From assembly GCA_002083515.1 (NCBI GenBank), contig LWDN01000010.1, positions 1-48,076 of the forward strand: 48,076 nucleotides of DNA, in the 5' to 3' direction. The DNA comes from Proteobacteria bacterium HN_bin10. GTDB taxonomy: Bacteria > Pseudomonadota > Alphaproteobacteria > Caulobacterales > Aquidulcibacteraceae. The translations under genes were made by a program, and so were the position numbers. This document shows, piece by piece, positions 8,438 through 16,018 of the stretch (the stretch's first letter is position 1; each line of letters begins with the position of its first letter). The notes under the pieces are model-generated. The model was not told the DNA's origin. It was given only the letters and a program-made list of their open reading frames with translations, and searched no databases.

Positions 8438-9610
8438 TCAAGCCGCTTTGGTTTCAAGCTCCGCGACGAGCGTCGCGAACGCCCATTCGATCCAGGGCGT
8501 CAGCGCCGCGACATCGGACGCCTCCACCGTCGCGCCGCACCAGATGCGCAAACCCGGCGGCGCAGCGCGATAGGAAGCCGCGTCGAAGGCAACGCCCTCT
8601 TTTTCCAGCAACGACGCCAGTTTCTTGGCGAATTCCGCTTGCGCTTCGTCGCTCAACGCGGTCACGCGCGGATCGACGACCTTGAGGCAGACGCTGGTGT
8701 TCGAGCGGGTCGCGGGATCGGCGGCGAGGAAATCGATCCATGGCGTCTTCGCCGCCCAATCGGCCAGCACCTTGGTGTTGGCGTCGGCGCGCGCATGCAG
8801 CGCTTCGAGACCGCCGATGCTCTCGGCCCATTTCAGCGCATCGATGTAGTCTTCCGTGGCCAGCAGCGACGGCGTGTTGATGGTCGAGCCCTCGAAGATT
8901 TCGGGATCGACCTTGCCCTTCTTGGTCAGCCGGAAAATCTTCGGCAGCGGCCGGTCGGGCGCATAGCTCTCAAGCCGCGCAATGGCGCGGGGCGAGAGGA
9001 TCATCATGCCGTGCGCGGCTTCGCCGCCCAGCACCTTCTGCCAGGAGAACGTCGTCACATCGCACTTCGCCCAATCGATCTTCTGCGCAAACACGGCGCT
9101 GGTGGCGTCATTGATGGTGACGCCTTCGCGGTCCGCCGGGATCCAATCGAAGTTCGGAATGCGCACGCCGGACGTGGTGCCATTCTGGGTGAAGATGATA
9201 TCGGCGTCCTTGCGGGCCGCGCTCAGATCGGGCAGCGCTCCGTAGCCGGCAGAATGCACCTTGGCGTCGAGCTTCAGCTGCTTGGCGTCGGTGACCCATT
9301 CTTCGCCGAAACTCTCCCAGGCGAAAATGTCGACAGGGCGCGCGCCGAGCATCGACCACATCGCCATTTCTACGGCGCCGGTGTCCGAAGCCGGAACGAT
9401 CGCGATCTTGTGCGTATCCGGGACACCCAAAATGGCGCGGGTGCGGTCGATCGCTTCCTTGAGTTTGGCCTTGCCTGGCTTGGCGCGGTGCGAGCGGCCG
9501 AGCGCTGCGCCTTTCAGCGCATCGGTGGTCCAGCCTGGGCGTTTTTTGGTGGGTCCCGATGAAAACCGGGGATCGGCCGGACGCACTGCCGGCTTGGCGG
9601 GTACTGTCAT
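8438..9610 (-). CDS. serC: Phosphoserine aminotransferase
   Basis: PLP enzyme that converts 3-phosphohydroxypyruvate and glutamate to phosphoserine, the second serine step. About 390 residues. It resembles the alphaproteobacterial class-V SerC (PADPRFSSGPTKKRPGW at the N-terminus). The PLP lysine is in TFSWQKVLGG, and INTPSLLATEDYIDAL belongs to the C-terminal half of the core. The ATG at 9610 (MTVPAKPAVRP) fits the family and has GGGAGA upstream. That ribosome site lies in the 3' arm of a leader hairpin (see 9615-9670). The longer frame to 9700 would translate the leader RNA and is rejected. Confidence 0.96.
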   Translation of the reverse strand: MTVPAKPAVRPADPRFSSGPTKKRPGWTTDALKGAALGRSHRAKPGKAKLKEAIDRTRAILGVPDTHKIAIVPASDTGAVEMAMWSMLGARPVDIFAWESFGEEWVTDAKQLKLDAKVHSAGYGALPDLSAARKDADIIFTQNGTTSGVRIPNFDWIPADREGVTINDATSAVFAQKIDWAKCDVTTFSWQKVLGGEAAHGMMILSPRAIARLESYAPDRPLPKIFRLTKKGKVDPEIFEGSTINTPSLLATEDYIDALKWAESIGGLEALHARADANTKVLADWAAKTPWIDFLAADPATRSNTSVCLKVVDPRVTALSDEAQAEFAKKLASLLEKEGVAFDAASYRAAPPGLRIWCGATVEASDVAALTPWIEWAFATLVAELETKAA

Positions 9611-9614
9611 CAAC

Positions 9615-9670
9615 GTGTCTCCCATCCTTACAGATGGGCGTCCGCCGTTGGGAGCGGATGGCCCGCTGAC
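9615..9670 (-). promoter_or_regulatory. serC leader RNA: hairpins over the serC ribosome binding site
   Basis: Read on the minus strand, a hairpin CCCATC-TGTAAG-GATGGG (9638 to 9621) places GGGAG, the serC ribosome binding site, in its 3' arm. Just upstream, GGGC and GCCC (9664-9661 with 9639-9636) and TCCGC with GCGGA form a second hairpin. The two hairpins share bases 9636-9638, so their full forms exclude each other. An alphaproteobacterial serC leader motif whose last stem covers the ribosome site is known (Rfam serC family); the match here is by architecture and position. Confidence 0.72.
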
Positions 9671-9760
9671 CGAGGTGCGCTTGTTTGCCGGAATTGGCAA
9701 TGGGACAGTTCAGCGCTCCAATGTCACGGCGGCAAACTGCTTTGAAACGGAGCGAAGCTG

Positions 9761-10120
9761 ATGAAAATTGAGGCGGTGAACACACTGACCCGCCTCCGCG
9801 TCGTGAAGACACTTCATACATTGATCTGGGCGTTCTTTGCGTCGTGCGTGTTCGCGATCCCGTGGGCGGCGTGGTTCGGAAGCCTGCGCCTGGCGCTCTT
9901 GTTGATCGCAATCGTCTTGGTCGAAGTGGCCGTGCTGGCTCTCAATGCATGGCGCTGTCCGCTGCAAGACGTCGCGGCGCGCTACACCAGCGATCGGAGC
10001 GGCAATTTCGACATCTACCTGCCGGCCTGGCTGGCGCAGCGAACGATGATCATTTTCGGGCCGCTGTTCGCGCTTGGCCTGCTGGCAACCGCTCTGCGTT
10101 GGGCGCTCGGAGCTATTTGA
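9761..10120 (+). CDS. Small integral membrane protein (DUF2784-like)
   Basis: 119 residues with three probable membrane spans: residues about 18-36 (LHTLIWAFFASCVFAIPWAAW), 43-62 (LALLLIAIVLVEVAVLALNAW) and 92-114 (QRTMIIFGPLFALGLLATALRW). The centre has RCPLQDVAARY, which recalls the W/R-CPLT motif of DUF2784-type proteins. The start ATG 9761 has GGAG upstream. It is divergent from serC, and its stop overlaps the stop of the convergent PhzF gene by 8 bases. No function can be assigned from sequence. Confidence 0.72.
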   Translation: MKIEAVNTLTRLRVVKTLHTLIWAFFASCVFAIPWAAWFGSLRLALLLIAIVLVEVAVLALNAWRCPLQDVAARYTSDRSGNFDIYLPAWLAQRTMIIFGPLFALGLLATALRWALGAI

Positions 10121-11129
10121 GGTCGGTCACCATGATCCGCGGCGGCGGCGGTTCTTCCGGCTCCGGCGGCGCGGGATGAGAGGTCGGCGGCGACGGCGCA
10201 GCCTCCAGGCCTGGGATCATCGGCTCCTCGAAAATCGCCGGCAATTGCTTGGCCTTGCGCGCGCGCCTTTTCTTGCGCTTGGGCGCCTCGGGATGATCGT
10301 CGACGCGGTTGTGCAGGCGCGCCAGCGAGCTATCGAGTTCGCCGCGCAGGAACACCGCGACTTGCCCCAGCAAACGTACGCTCGACAGCGTCTGGATGGC
10401 GCGCATGTAGCCGCCGCGCCTGGAGGCCTGGAAACCGACCACGCTCTCCAAATCGAAACGGTCGCACCAATAGGGCGCGAGGTCGGCGAAGGACGAACCA
10501 GTGACGGGATCCTCGTCGATGCCGACGCCGGGGCAGAAGAAGCGCGAAACGAAATCGTAGGGCTGGCCCTCGTCCGCCGGCGCGGTGACGCCGATCATGC
10601 CCTGCCGCGGCCCGCGCACGGCGAGATTAAGCGCGGCGAAGTCCGGCTTCAGATTGCGCAGCGTGGCTTCGTCCTCAAGCACGACATTGGCGTATTCGCC
10701 GATGAAGGCGTCCGCGATCTCGACGCCGCCGAGCGCGGCGCCGACGCTTTCGTCCGGCGTCCACGGCGTGCGTTGCTTGCGCGGCAGATCGAGCGTGTAA
10801 CCCTCCGGCGTCGCGCGCACGATCAGGGCGCCGGCATGGGTGTCGAACACCACCACTTCGAGCCCCGGATCGAGTTCGCTCAGGATCATGGCGCCGGCCG
10901 CAAGCGTGGCGTGACCGCAGAGCGGCACTTCGGTCGCGGGCGTGAACCAGCGCAGCTGGTAATTGCCCTTCAATCCCGTGGGCACCACGAACGCCGTCTC
11001 GGAAAGCCTATTCTCGGTGGCGATCGCTTGCAGCACCGCATCCGGCAGCCAGCGCTCAAGCGGCACCACCGCGGCCGGGTTGCCGGTGAACAGGCGGTCC
11101 GTGAAGGCGTGCACGATCCAGATTTTCAT
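10113..11129 (-). CDS. PhzF-family isomerase-like protein with C-terminal tail
   Basis: Member of the PhzF/diaminopimelate-epimerase-like fold. PhzF isomerises a phenazine precursor, but most family members are unassigned. Residues 1 to about 262 cover both halves: MKIWIVHAFTDRLFTGNPAAVV, the acid-base Glu in LSETAFV, TPATEVPLCGHATLAA, and GVGIDEDPVTGSSFADL in the second half. About 75 residues beyond the fold are unusual: a basic stretch (PKRKKRRARKAK) and a Pro-rich end (PPTSHPAPPEPEEPPPP). The protein has 338 residues against about 260-300 for the family. No phenazine genes are nearby. ATG 11129. Confidence 0.88.
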   Translation of the reverse strand: MKIWIVHAFTDRLFTGNPAAVVPLERWLPDAVLQAIATENRLSETAFVVPTGLKGNYQLRWFTPATEVPLCGHATLAAGAMILSELDPGLEVVVFDTHAGALIVRATPEGYTLDLPRKQRTPWTPDESVGAALGGVEIADAFIGEYANVVLEDEATLRNLKPDFAALNLAVRGPRQGMIGVTAPADEGQPYDFVSRFFCPGVGIDEDPVTGSSFADLAPYWCDRFDLESVVGFQASRRGGYMRAIQTLSSVRLLGQVAVFLRGELDSSLARLHNRVDDHPEAPKRKKRRARKAKQLPAIFEEPMIPGLEAAPSPPTSHPAPPEPEEPPPPRIMVTDLK

Positions 11130-11198
11130 CGCGCTTGATAATGAACGCTTGGCAGCGCGCGCGCCACCGACCTACGCGCGGCGGGCGCAAGTGCCATG

Positions 11199-11325
11199 AT
11201 CCTTCCCCCTTGTGGGGAAGGTGTCGCGCGGATGCGCGACGGATGGGGGTGCGGACGGCAACTCCTCCGGAAAGAACACCGCCGTTGCCCCCACCCCCGG
11301 CCCCGCCCCACAAGGGGGCGGGGAG
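11199..11325. repeat. Palindromic repeat family R4, copy 1
   Basis: Two strong hairpins joined by complementary text: CCTTCCCC/GGGGAAGG (11201-11208, 11214-11221) and CCCCGCCCC/GGGGCGGGG (11301-11309, 11315-11323), with GGGGGTG (about 11245-11251) facing CACCCCC (about 11292-11298). It starts 2 bases past the thiD stop codon and could end thiD transcription. Related copies are at 27013-27172 and inside the helicase gene at 44972-45085. Confidence 0.75.
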
Positions 11326-11326
11326 T

Positions 11327-12142
11327 CTACGAAGAGGATTTGCAGGGCCAATTGTGCCCCAGCGGGCCGTGGCCTCGCCCGAAGCCCGGCGCACGCCGGA
11401 TCGCTTCCATCAGGTAAGCGCGCGCCTTTTCGACGGAGGATTCGAGCGGCTCGCCCTGCGCATTGTACGCAGCAATCGCCGAGGCCAAGGTGCAGCCGGT
11501 GCCGTGGGTGGCGCGGGTGTCGATGCGCGGATTTTCGAAGACGCGATAGCCTTCGCGCGTCAGCAGCACGTCGCGAATGGTCTCGCCCGCGATGTGGCCG
11601 CCCTTCACCAGCGCCGACCACGCGCCCAATTGCTCGACCAGGATTTCGGCGGCGTTGATCTGGCCGTCGAGATCGCGCACCTCAACGCCGGTCAGCGCTT
11701 CCGCCTCCGGCGCGTTCGGCGTGACGATCGCCGCGATCGGCATCAGTTCGTCACGGATCACGGCGACCGCGTCATCCGCCAGTAGCGACGCGCCGCCCTT
11801 GGCGATCATCACCGGATCGAGCACGACCGGCGCGCCATCGCCGACCGCGTACCACGCCTCCATCACGGCGCGCACGTGATCGGCCGAGCCCAGCATGCCA
11901 AGTTTCCAAGTGTCGGCGCCGAGATCGCTTATCACCGCTTCGATCTGCGCGCGTACGATCTCCGGCGGGACGGCGTGCACGCCGGTTACGCCCAGCGTAT
12001 TCTGCACTGTCACCGCCGTGATCGCGGTCATGGCGTAGCCGCCGAGCGCGGAGACGGTCTTGATGTCCGCCTGGATGCCGGCGCCGCCGCCGGAATCCGA
12101 ACCGGCGACAATGAGAACGCGGCCTTGGGGTTTGGTAGTCAT
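11327..12142 (-). CDS. thiD: Hydroxymethylpyrimidine / phosphomethylpyrimidine kinase
   Basis: Phosphorylates HMP and then HMP-phosphate with ATP in thiamine synthesis. 271 residues, normal length. The ribokinase-like fold is shown by VLIVAGSDSGGGAGIQAD at residues 9-26, the region VLDPVMIAKGG, KGGHIAGETIRDVL, and the anion hole and catalytic Asp region THGTGCTLASAIAA. The ATG at 12142 (MTTKPQGRVL) is chosen although no strong ribosome site is visible; the frame is open far upstream and overlaps folP antiparallel codons that are not real. It lies 47 bases after folP on the same strand, so the two are probably co-transcribed. No TPP riboswitch is visible. Confidence 0.95.
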   Translation of the reverse strand: MTTKPQGRVLIVAGSDSGGGAGIQADIKTVSALGGYAMTAITAVTVQNTLGVTGVHAVPPEIVRAQIEAVISDLGADTWKLGMLGSADHVRAVMEAWYAVGDGAPVVLDPVMIAKGGASLLADDAVAVIRDELMPIAAIVTPNAPEAEALTGVEVRDLDGQINAAEILVEQLGAWSALVKGGHIAGETIRDVLLTREGYRVFENPRIDTRATHGTGCTLASAIAAYNAQGEPLESSVEKARAYLMEAIRRAPGFGRGHGPLGHNWPCKSSS

Positions 12143-12189
12143 GCGCTGAGATAGCGCTTCGCGCTTCCCTGTTTCAACCGCGGCTTCGC

Positions 12190-13011
12190 TTAGCCTAGCG
12201 CCCGCCACACCTTCAGCGCCTGCGCCGTTTCGGCCACGTCGTGCACCCGGACCATCGCGGCGCCGTTCTGTGCGGCGAGCAACGCGGCGGCGACCGAGCC
12301 GCCGACGCGATCCTTGGCCGCATCCTTGGCCCGTTCGTCGATCGCCGCGATGAAGCGTTTTCGCGAAGCGCCGATCAGCACCGGCCGTCCGGTTTCTTCG
12401 CCAATGCGCCCGACATTGTTCAAGAGCGCCAGATTGTGTTCGAGCGTCTTGCCGAAGCCGATGCCCGGATCGACCCAGATGTCGCGCACGCCCTTGGCCT
12501 CCGCGGCGGCGACGCGCGCGCGCAGGAACGCGATCACCTCGCCCACCACGTCGCCATAACGCGGATCGTTCTGCATGGTGCGCGGTTCGCCCTGCATATG
12601 CATGAGGATAACCGGCCGCTGCAGCGCCGCCGCCGTCTCCAACGCGCCAGCCGCCTGCAGCGCCGCGACATCGTTCCAGATCGCGGCGCCGGCCTGCATC
12701 GCGGCGCGGGCGACCGCCGGCTTCATCGTGTCGATGGAAATGACGGCCTTGGTCGCGGCGCGGATGGCGGCAATCACCGGCACGACGCGCGCGATCTCTT
12801 CGCCTTCTTCGACGGGCAGGGCGCCGGGGCGGCTGGATTCCCCGCCAATGTCGATAATGTCGGCGCCGGCTTCGAGCATCGCGAGCGCGTGCGGCGCAGC
12901 CGCGCCTTCGTGCACGCCGCCGTCGGAGAAGGAATCCGGCGTGACATTCAGCACGCCCATGACGTACGGACCGCCGGCGATCTTCGGCGGCGGCAAGAAG
13001 AACTGACTCAT
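12190..13011 (-). CDS. folP: Dihydropteroate synthase
   Basis: Condenses 6-hydroxymethyl-dihydropterin pyrophosphate with p-aminobenzoate, the sulfonamide-sensitive step of folate synthesis. About 273 residues from ATG 13011 (MSQFFLPPPKI). The TIM-barrel signatures are present: GVLNVTPDSFSDGG near residue 20, DIGGESSRPGA near residue 55, SIDTMKPAVA, WNDVAALQ, ILMHMQG, DPGIGFGKTLEHN, LIGASRKRF and VRVHDVAET at the end. The longer frame to 13131 would add an unlikely Arg/Ala-rich leader. It precedes thiD and is divergent from the Nudix gene across about 165 bases. Confidence 0.96.
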   Translation of the reverse strand: MSQFFLPPPKIAGGPYVMGVLNVTPDSFSDGGVHEGAAAPHALAMLEAGADIIDIGGESSRPGALPVEEGEEIARVVPVIAAIRAATKAVISIDTMKPAVARAAMQAGAAIWNDVAALQAAGALETAAALQRPVILMHMQGEPRTMQNDPRYGDVVGEVIAFLRARVAAAEAKGVRDIWVDPGIGFGKTLEHNLALLNNVGRIGEETGRPVLIGASRKRFIAAIDERAKDAAKDRVGGSVAAALLAAQNGAAMVRVHDVAETAQALKVWRALG

Positions 13012-13176
13012 GGCCGGCGCGGATGACAAGGCGCGCACCTCCCGGCAAGCTTGACGCGCAGTAGCAGACGCGCGCACTTGTCGCACGCAAGAACGTAGCA
13101 AGCGAGCAAGATCAAACATTTGCGGACGCATCTCGCGGCGTCAGCGGCAGATTTGCAGGGCAGTTGCGCGAAACCC

Positions 13177-13647
13177 ATGGACTGGCGGCTCAGATTCGAA
13201 CCGGTGATCACGCCGCTGTTTCGGACTTGGTGGCGCTTCAGCCGCGCCGCGACCCTGGGCGTACGCGGCATCGCCTGCGACGATTCCGGGCGCGTTCTGC
13301 TGGTGAAGCACACCTATCTTGCCGGCTGGCATCTGCCGGGCGGCGGCGTTGAACGCGGCGAGTCCGCAGCGCGGGCGATTGCGCGCGAGATGGCCGAAGA
13401 GGGCGGCGTCGAGGCGACCGGCGAGCCGGTCATCTTCGCGCTCTACTCCAACCATGCCAACTTCGCCGGCGATCACATCGCGCTTTATCGGCTGCCGTCG
13501 TGGCGCCCATGTCCGCCTCGCATCGGCAACGAGATCGCCGAGCGCGGCTTCTTCCCGCCCGACGCCCTGCCCGACGGAACTACGAAGGCGACGCGGCGGC
13601 GCCTGGCCGAAGCGTTCGACGGCGCGCCCGTCAGCGCCGTCTGGTAG
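13177..13647 (+). CDS. Nudix hydrolase
   Basis: A 156-residue Nudix-fold enzyme that hydrolyses a nucleoside diphosphate linked to some other group. The Nudix box G-x5-E-x7-RE-x2-EE-x-G is complete: it begins GGVERGE, continues SAARAIARE and ends MAEEGGV, just after the strand YLAGWHLPGGG. The start ATG 13177 (MDWRLRFEP) is preferred over a TTG at 13120 that would add residues unlike the family. The C-terminal RRRLAEAFDG may pack on the fold. The substrate cannot be read from the sequence. It is divergent from folP and upstream of the methyltransferase gene. Confidence 0.9.
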   Translation: MDWRLRFEPVITPLFRTWWRFSRAATLGVRGIACDDSGRVLLVKHTYLAGWHLPGGGVERGESAARAIAREMAEEGGVEATGEPVIFALYSNHANFAGDHIALYRLPSWRPCPPRIGNEIAERGFFPPDALPDGTTKATRRRLAEAFDGAPVSAVW

Positions 13648-13678
13648 CACACGCTTGCCCGGCTAAGCTGGCGTCCCT

Positions 13679-14380
13679 ATGTTGCGCGCCGCGATAAGGC
13701 AGGGCGCTCCACCCATGATGAAATGCGATGCGGCATGGCTCGGCGCGACGTTGGCGCGCCTCGATCCGCAGGACATTTCGCCGGCGTTGAATCTCGGCTC
13801 TTCGACCAAGGCCTACCGCGAGAAAGAACAGCCCTACGTCAACGAATTGGTGTTCGGCCCGCTGGAAGCGCGCGGCGTCAAGGTGATCCACTCCGATCTG
13901 AAAGCCGCCGAGGGCGTCGATATAGCCGGTGACATCTTCAACGATGACGACCTCGCCCGCATCCTCGCCACCAAGCCCAAATCGGTGATCTGCACGCACA
14001 TGTACGAACATGTGGTCGATCGCGAAGAGCTTACCCGCCGCATCCTGAAGATGATCCCCGAAGGCGGCATGTTCTTCGTCACCGTGCCGTCGAGCTACCA
14101 CCAGCACAACGATCCGATCGATACGATGTTCCGCCCTTCGCCGGACGAACTCGCCGCGATGTTTCAGGGCCAGGAGATCGTCGACAAACAGGAGCTGATC
14201 GGCGAGACCTATTGGGTGCACATCAAGAAGCGCCCGGTGACGCTCTTCTTCCGCCACTTCCTGCGCTTCTGGTTTCCGTTTCTTGGCTGGAAGCAATGGA
14301 AACGCTCGATGCGCAAGCTCTATTGGCTCTTCAACCACTACAAGGTCTCGGCCATCGCCGGGCGCAAGGTGACGGCCTGA
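13679..14380 (+). CDS. Class I SAM-dependent methyltransferase-like protein
   Basis: 233 residues with a Rossmann-like methyltransferase core. The SAM-binding start ALNLGSSTKAYRE replaces the usual GxGxG, an acidic second strand is followed by GVKVIHSDLKAAEGVDIAGDIF, and the post-core motif is SVICTHMYEHV with the helix REELTRRILKMIPEGGMFFVTVPSSYH. The last 60 residues are basic and aromatic (RHFLRFWFPFLGWKQWKRSMRKLYW), which suggests membrane association. The start at 13679 is uncertain; ATG 13715 (MMKCDAAW) is also possible. Its TGA overlaps the ATG of the glyoxalase gene (TGATG), so the two are probably translationally coupled. Target unknown. Confidence 0.8.
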   Translation: MLRAAIRQGAPPMMKCDAAWLGATLARLDPQDISPALNLGSSTKAYREKEQPYVNELVFGPLEARGVKVIHSDLKAAEGVDIAGDIFNDDDLARILATKPKSVICTHMYEHVVDREELTRRILKMIPEGGMFFVTVPSSYHQHNDPIDTMFRPSPDELAAMFQGQEIVDKQELIGETYWVHIKKRPVTLFFRHFLRFWFPFLGWKQWKRSMRKLYWLFNHYKVSAIAGRKVTA

Positions 14381-14820
14381 TGCGCTATCTGCACACCATG
14401 ATCCGCGTCGGCGATCTGGAGAAGGCGCTCGATTTCTTCTGCGCCAAGCTCGGACTGGTCGAGATCAGCCGCATCGACAACCAGGCCGGGCGGTTCACTC
14501 TTGTGTTTCTGGCGGTGCCCGACGATGTCGAGTTGGCCCGCGCCAAGAAGGCGCCGATGGTGGAACTCACCTACAATTGGGACGAGCACGAATATGGCGG
14601 CGGCCGCAATTTCGGCCACCTCGCCTATCGCGTGAAGGATATCTACGCCGTCTGCCAGCGGCTCATGGACGGCGGCGTGATCATCAACCGCCCGCCGCGC
14701 GACGGTCACATGGCGTTCGTGCGTTCGCCGGACGGCATCTCGATCGAGTTGCTGCAGGAAGGCGCGGCGCTAGCGCCGCAGGAACCGTGGGCGAGCATGC
14801 CCAACACCGGCAGCTGGTAA
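14380..14820 (+). CDS. gloA: Glyoxalase I (lactoylglutathione lyase)
   Basis: Isomerises the methylglyoxal-glutathione adduct to S-lactoylglutathione, a detoxification step. 146 residues. All four metal ligands of the Ni-type enzyme line up: His5 (HTMIRVGDLE), Glu62 (MVELTYN), His80 (FGHLAYRV) and Glu123 (SIELLQ). WDEHEYGGGRNFGH resembles the family's glutathione region. The start is fixed by the TGATG overlap with the upstream methyltransferase; the longer frame from 14212 is a shadow of that gene. The tail (APQEPWASMPNTGSW) extends a little beyond E. coli GloA. Confidence 0.95.
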   Translation: MRYLHTMIRVGDLEKALDFFCAKLGLVEISRIDNQAGRFTLVFLAVPDDVELARAKKAPMVELTYNWDEHEYGGGRNFGHLAYRVKDIYAVCQRLMDGGVIINRPPRDGHMAFVRSPDGISIELLQEGAALAPQEPWASMPNTGSW

Positions 14821-14896
14821 GCGATCTCCTCATGCGCGGAGGGCGCTCCTCCTGACTCGACGCTCCATCACGCTCACGGAAATCCGGCGCTACGCG

Positions 14897-15961
14897 GTGG
14901 CGAGGACGCTGCTTCCGCCGCAGACGTTGGCGCGCGCCATCGAGCGTCTGGGCTTCGTTCAAGCCGATCCCATCCGCGCGCCGGCGCGTGCGCAGGACCT
15001 CACGCTCCGCCACCGCGTCCGCGACTATCGTGCGGGCGATCTCGAACGCCGGTATTCCAGGCTCGCCATCGAAGAGGACTTCTTCGTCAATTACGGGTTC
15101 GTGCCGCGCGACGTGCATGCACTGATGCATCCACGCACGCCCCGCACCAAGTGGTCGAAAGCGCAGGCAACGAGAGCCGAAGCGGTGCTTGAGTTCGTAC
15201 GCGCCCGCGGCGTCGCTCACCCTCGCGACGTCGATGCGCATTTTCAGCATGGCAAAGTCAAGAATTGGTTCGGCGGCTCAACCAACGCCACCACGCACTT
15301 GCTCGATCAAATGCACTATCGCGGCCTGGTTCGGATCGCTGCGCGCGCCGGCGGCACGCGCCTTTACGCGCCGCGGGAGGCGACGCCGCCTCCCGATAAT
15401 CCTCAGGCGGCGATGGACGCGCTGATCGATGTCATCGTCGAGAAGTACGCACCCCTGCCCGAGCGCACGCTTGCGGAACTTGTCAGCCGGCTCCGCTATG
15501 GAGCGCCGCAATGGACCAGCGACTGCCGCCCGGCATTGCTGCGGGCCAAGACGCGGCTGCCATCTGCGGAGACCGAAGGCGTTCGCTGGTATTGGCCGGT
15601 CGACGAGAATCCGCCCGCCAAACGATGGCAGTCTTGCGCCGACGCGAATGAAGTCCGACTGCTGGCGCCATTCGATCCGATCGTCTGGGATCGCCGCCGC
15701 TTCGAGATGTTGTGGGGTTGGGCCTATCGGTTCGAAGCCTACACGCCCGCCGCCAAGCGCGTCCGCGGCTATTATGCGCTGCCGCTCCTGTGGCGAGATC
15801 AGGTGATCGGCTGGGCTAATCTCACGGTTAGGGACAATCGCCTTCACGCCGACATTGGCTATGTCTCTGGGGCGCCGCCGCAACAGAGAGAGTTTCGCGC
15901 GGCTCTGGACGAGGAACTTGACCGGCTTCGGGTGTTCCTCGGAATGAGTTCGACTCCATAA
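14897..15961 (+). CDS. Winged-helix YcaQ-like DNA glycosylase family protein
   Basis: Belongs to the YcaQ/AlkZ family (DUF1006, HTH_42), whose characterised members unhook alkylated or crosslinked bases from DNA with winged-helix domains. The conserved stretch ERLGFVQADPIRAPARAQ contains Q-A-D, matching the Q-x-D catalytic motif of the YcaQ branch. Further conserved parts are YRAGDLERRYS, HALMHPRT and, near the end, LLAPFDPIVWDRRRFEMLWG. About 354 residues are counted from the GTG at 14897. The family's first helix (LTEIRRYAVART) lies partly upstream of that GTG, so the true start is probably further 5', perhaps a non-ATG codon (see findings). No ATG is available in frame. Confidence 0.83.
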   Translation: MARTLLPPQTLARAIERLGFVQADPIRAPARAQDLTLRHRVRDYRAGDLERRYSRLAIEEDFFVNYGFVPRDVHALMHPRTPRTKWSKAQATRAEAVLEFVRARGVAHPRDVDAHFQHGKVKNWFGGSTNATTHLLDQMHYRGLVRIAARAGGTRLYAPREATPPPDNPQAAMDALIDVIVEKYAPLPERTLAELVSRLRYGAPQWTSDCRPALLRAKTRLPSAETEGVRWYWPVDENPPAKRWQSCADANEVRLLAPFDPIVWDRRRFEMLWGWAYRFEAYTPAAKRVRGYYALPLLWRDQVIGWANLTVRDNRLHADIGYVSGAPPQQREFRAALDEELDRLRVFLGMSSTP

Positions 15962-16018
15962 CGAAGAGGCCGCGCCCCGTGCGGAACGCGGCCCAGTTCG
16001 TGTTCGCATCGTCTCGGC

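Noticed and set aside
12143..12160. TPP riboswitch at thiD suggested by CTGAGAT
   Set aside because: The word is on the strand opposite to thiD, and the rest of the THI-box is missing. It is part of a 5-bp hairpin near the start.
13141..13650. 169-residue minus-strand frame opposite the Nudix gene
   Set aside because: The plus strand carries a complete Nudix box; the minus frame has no family features.
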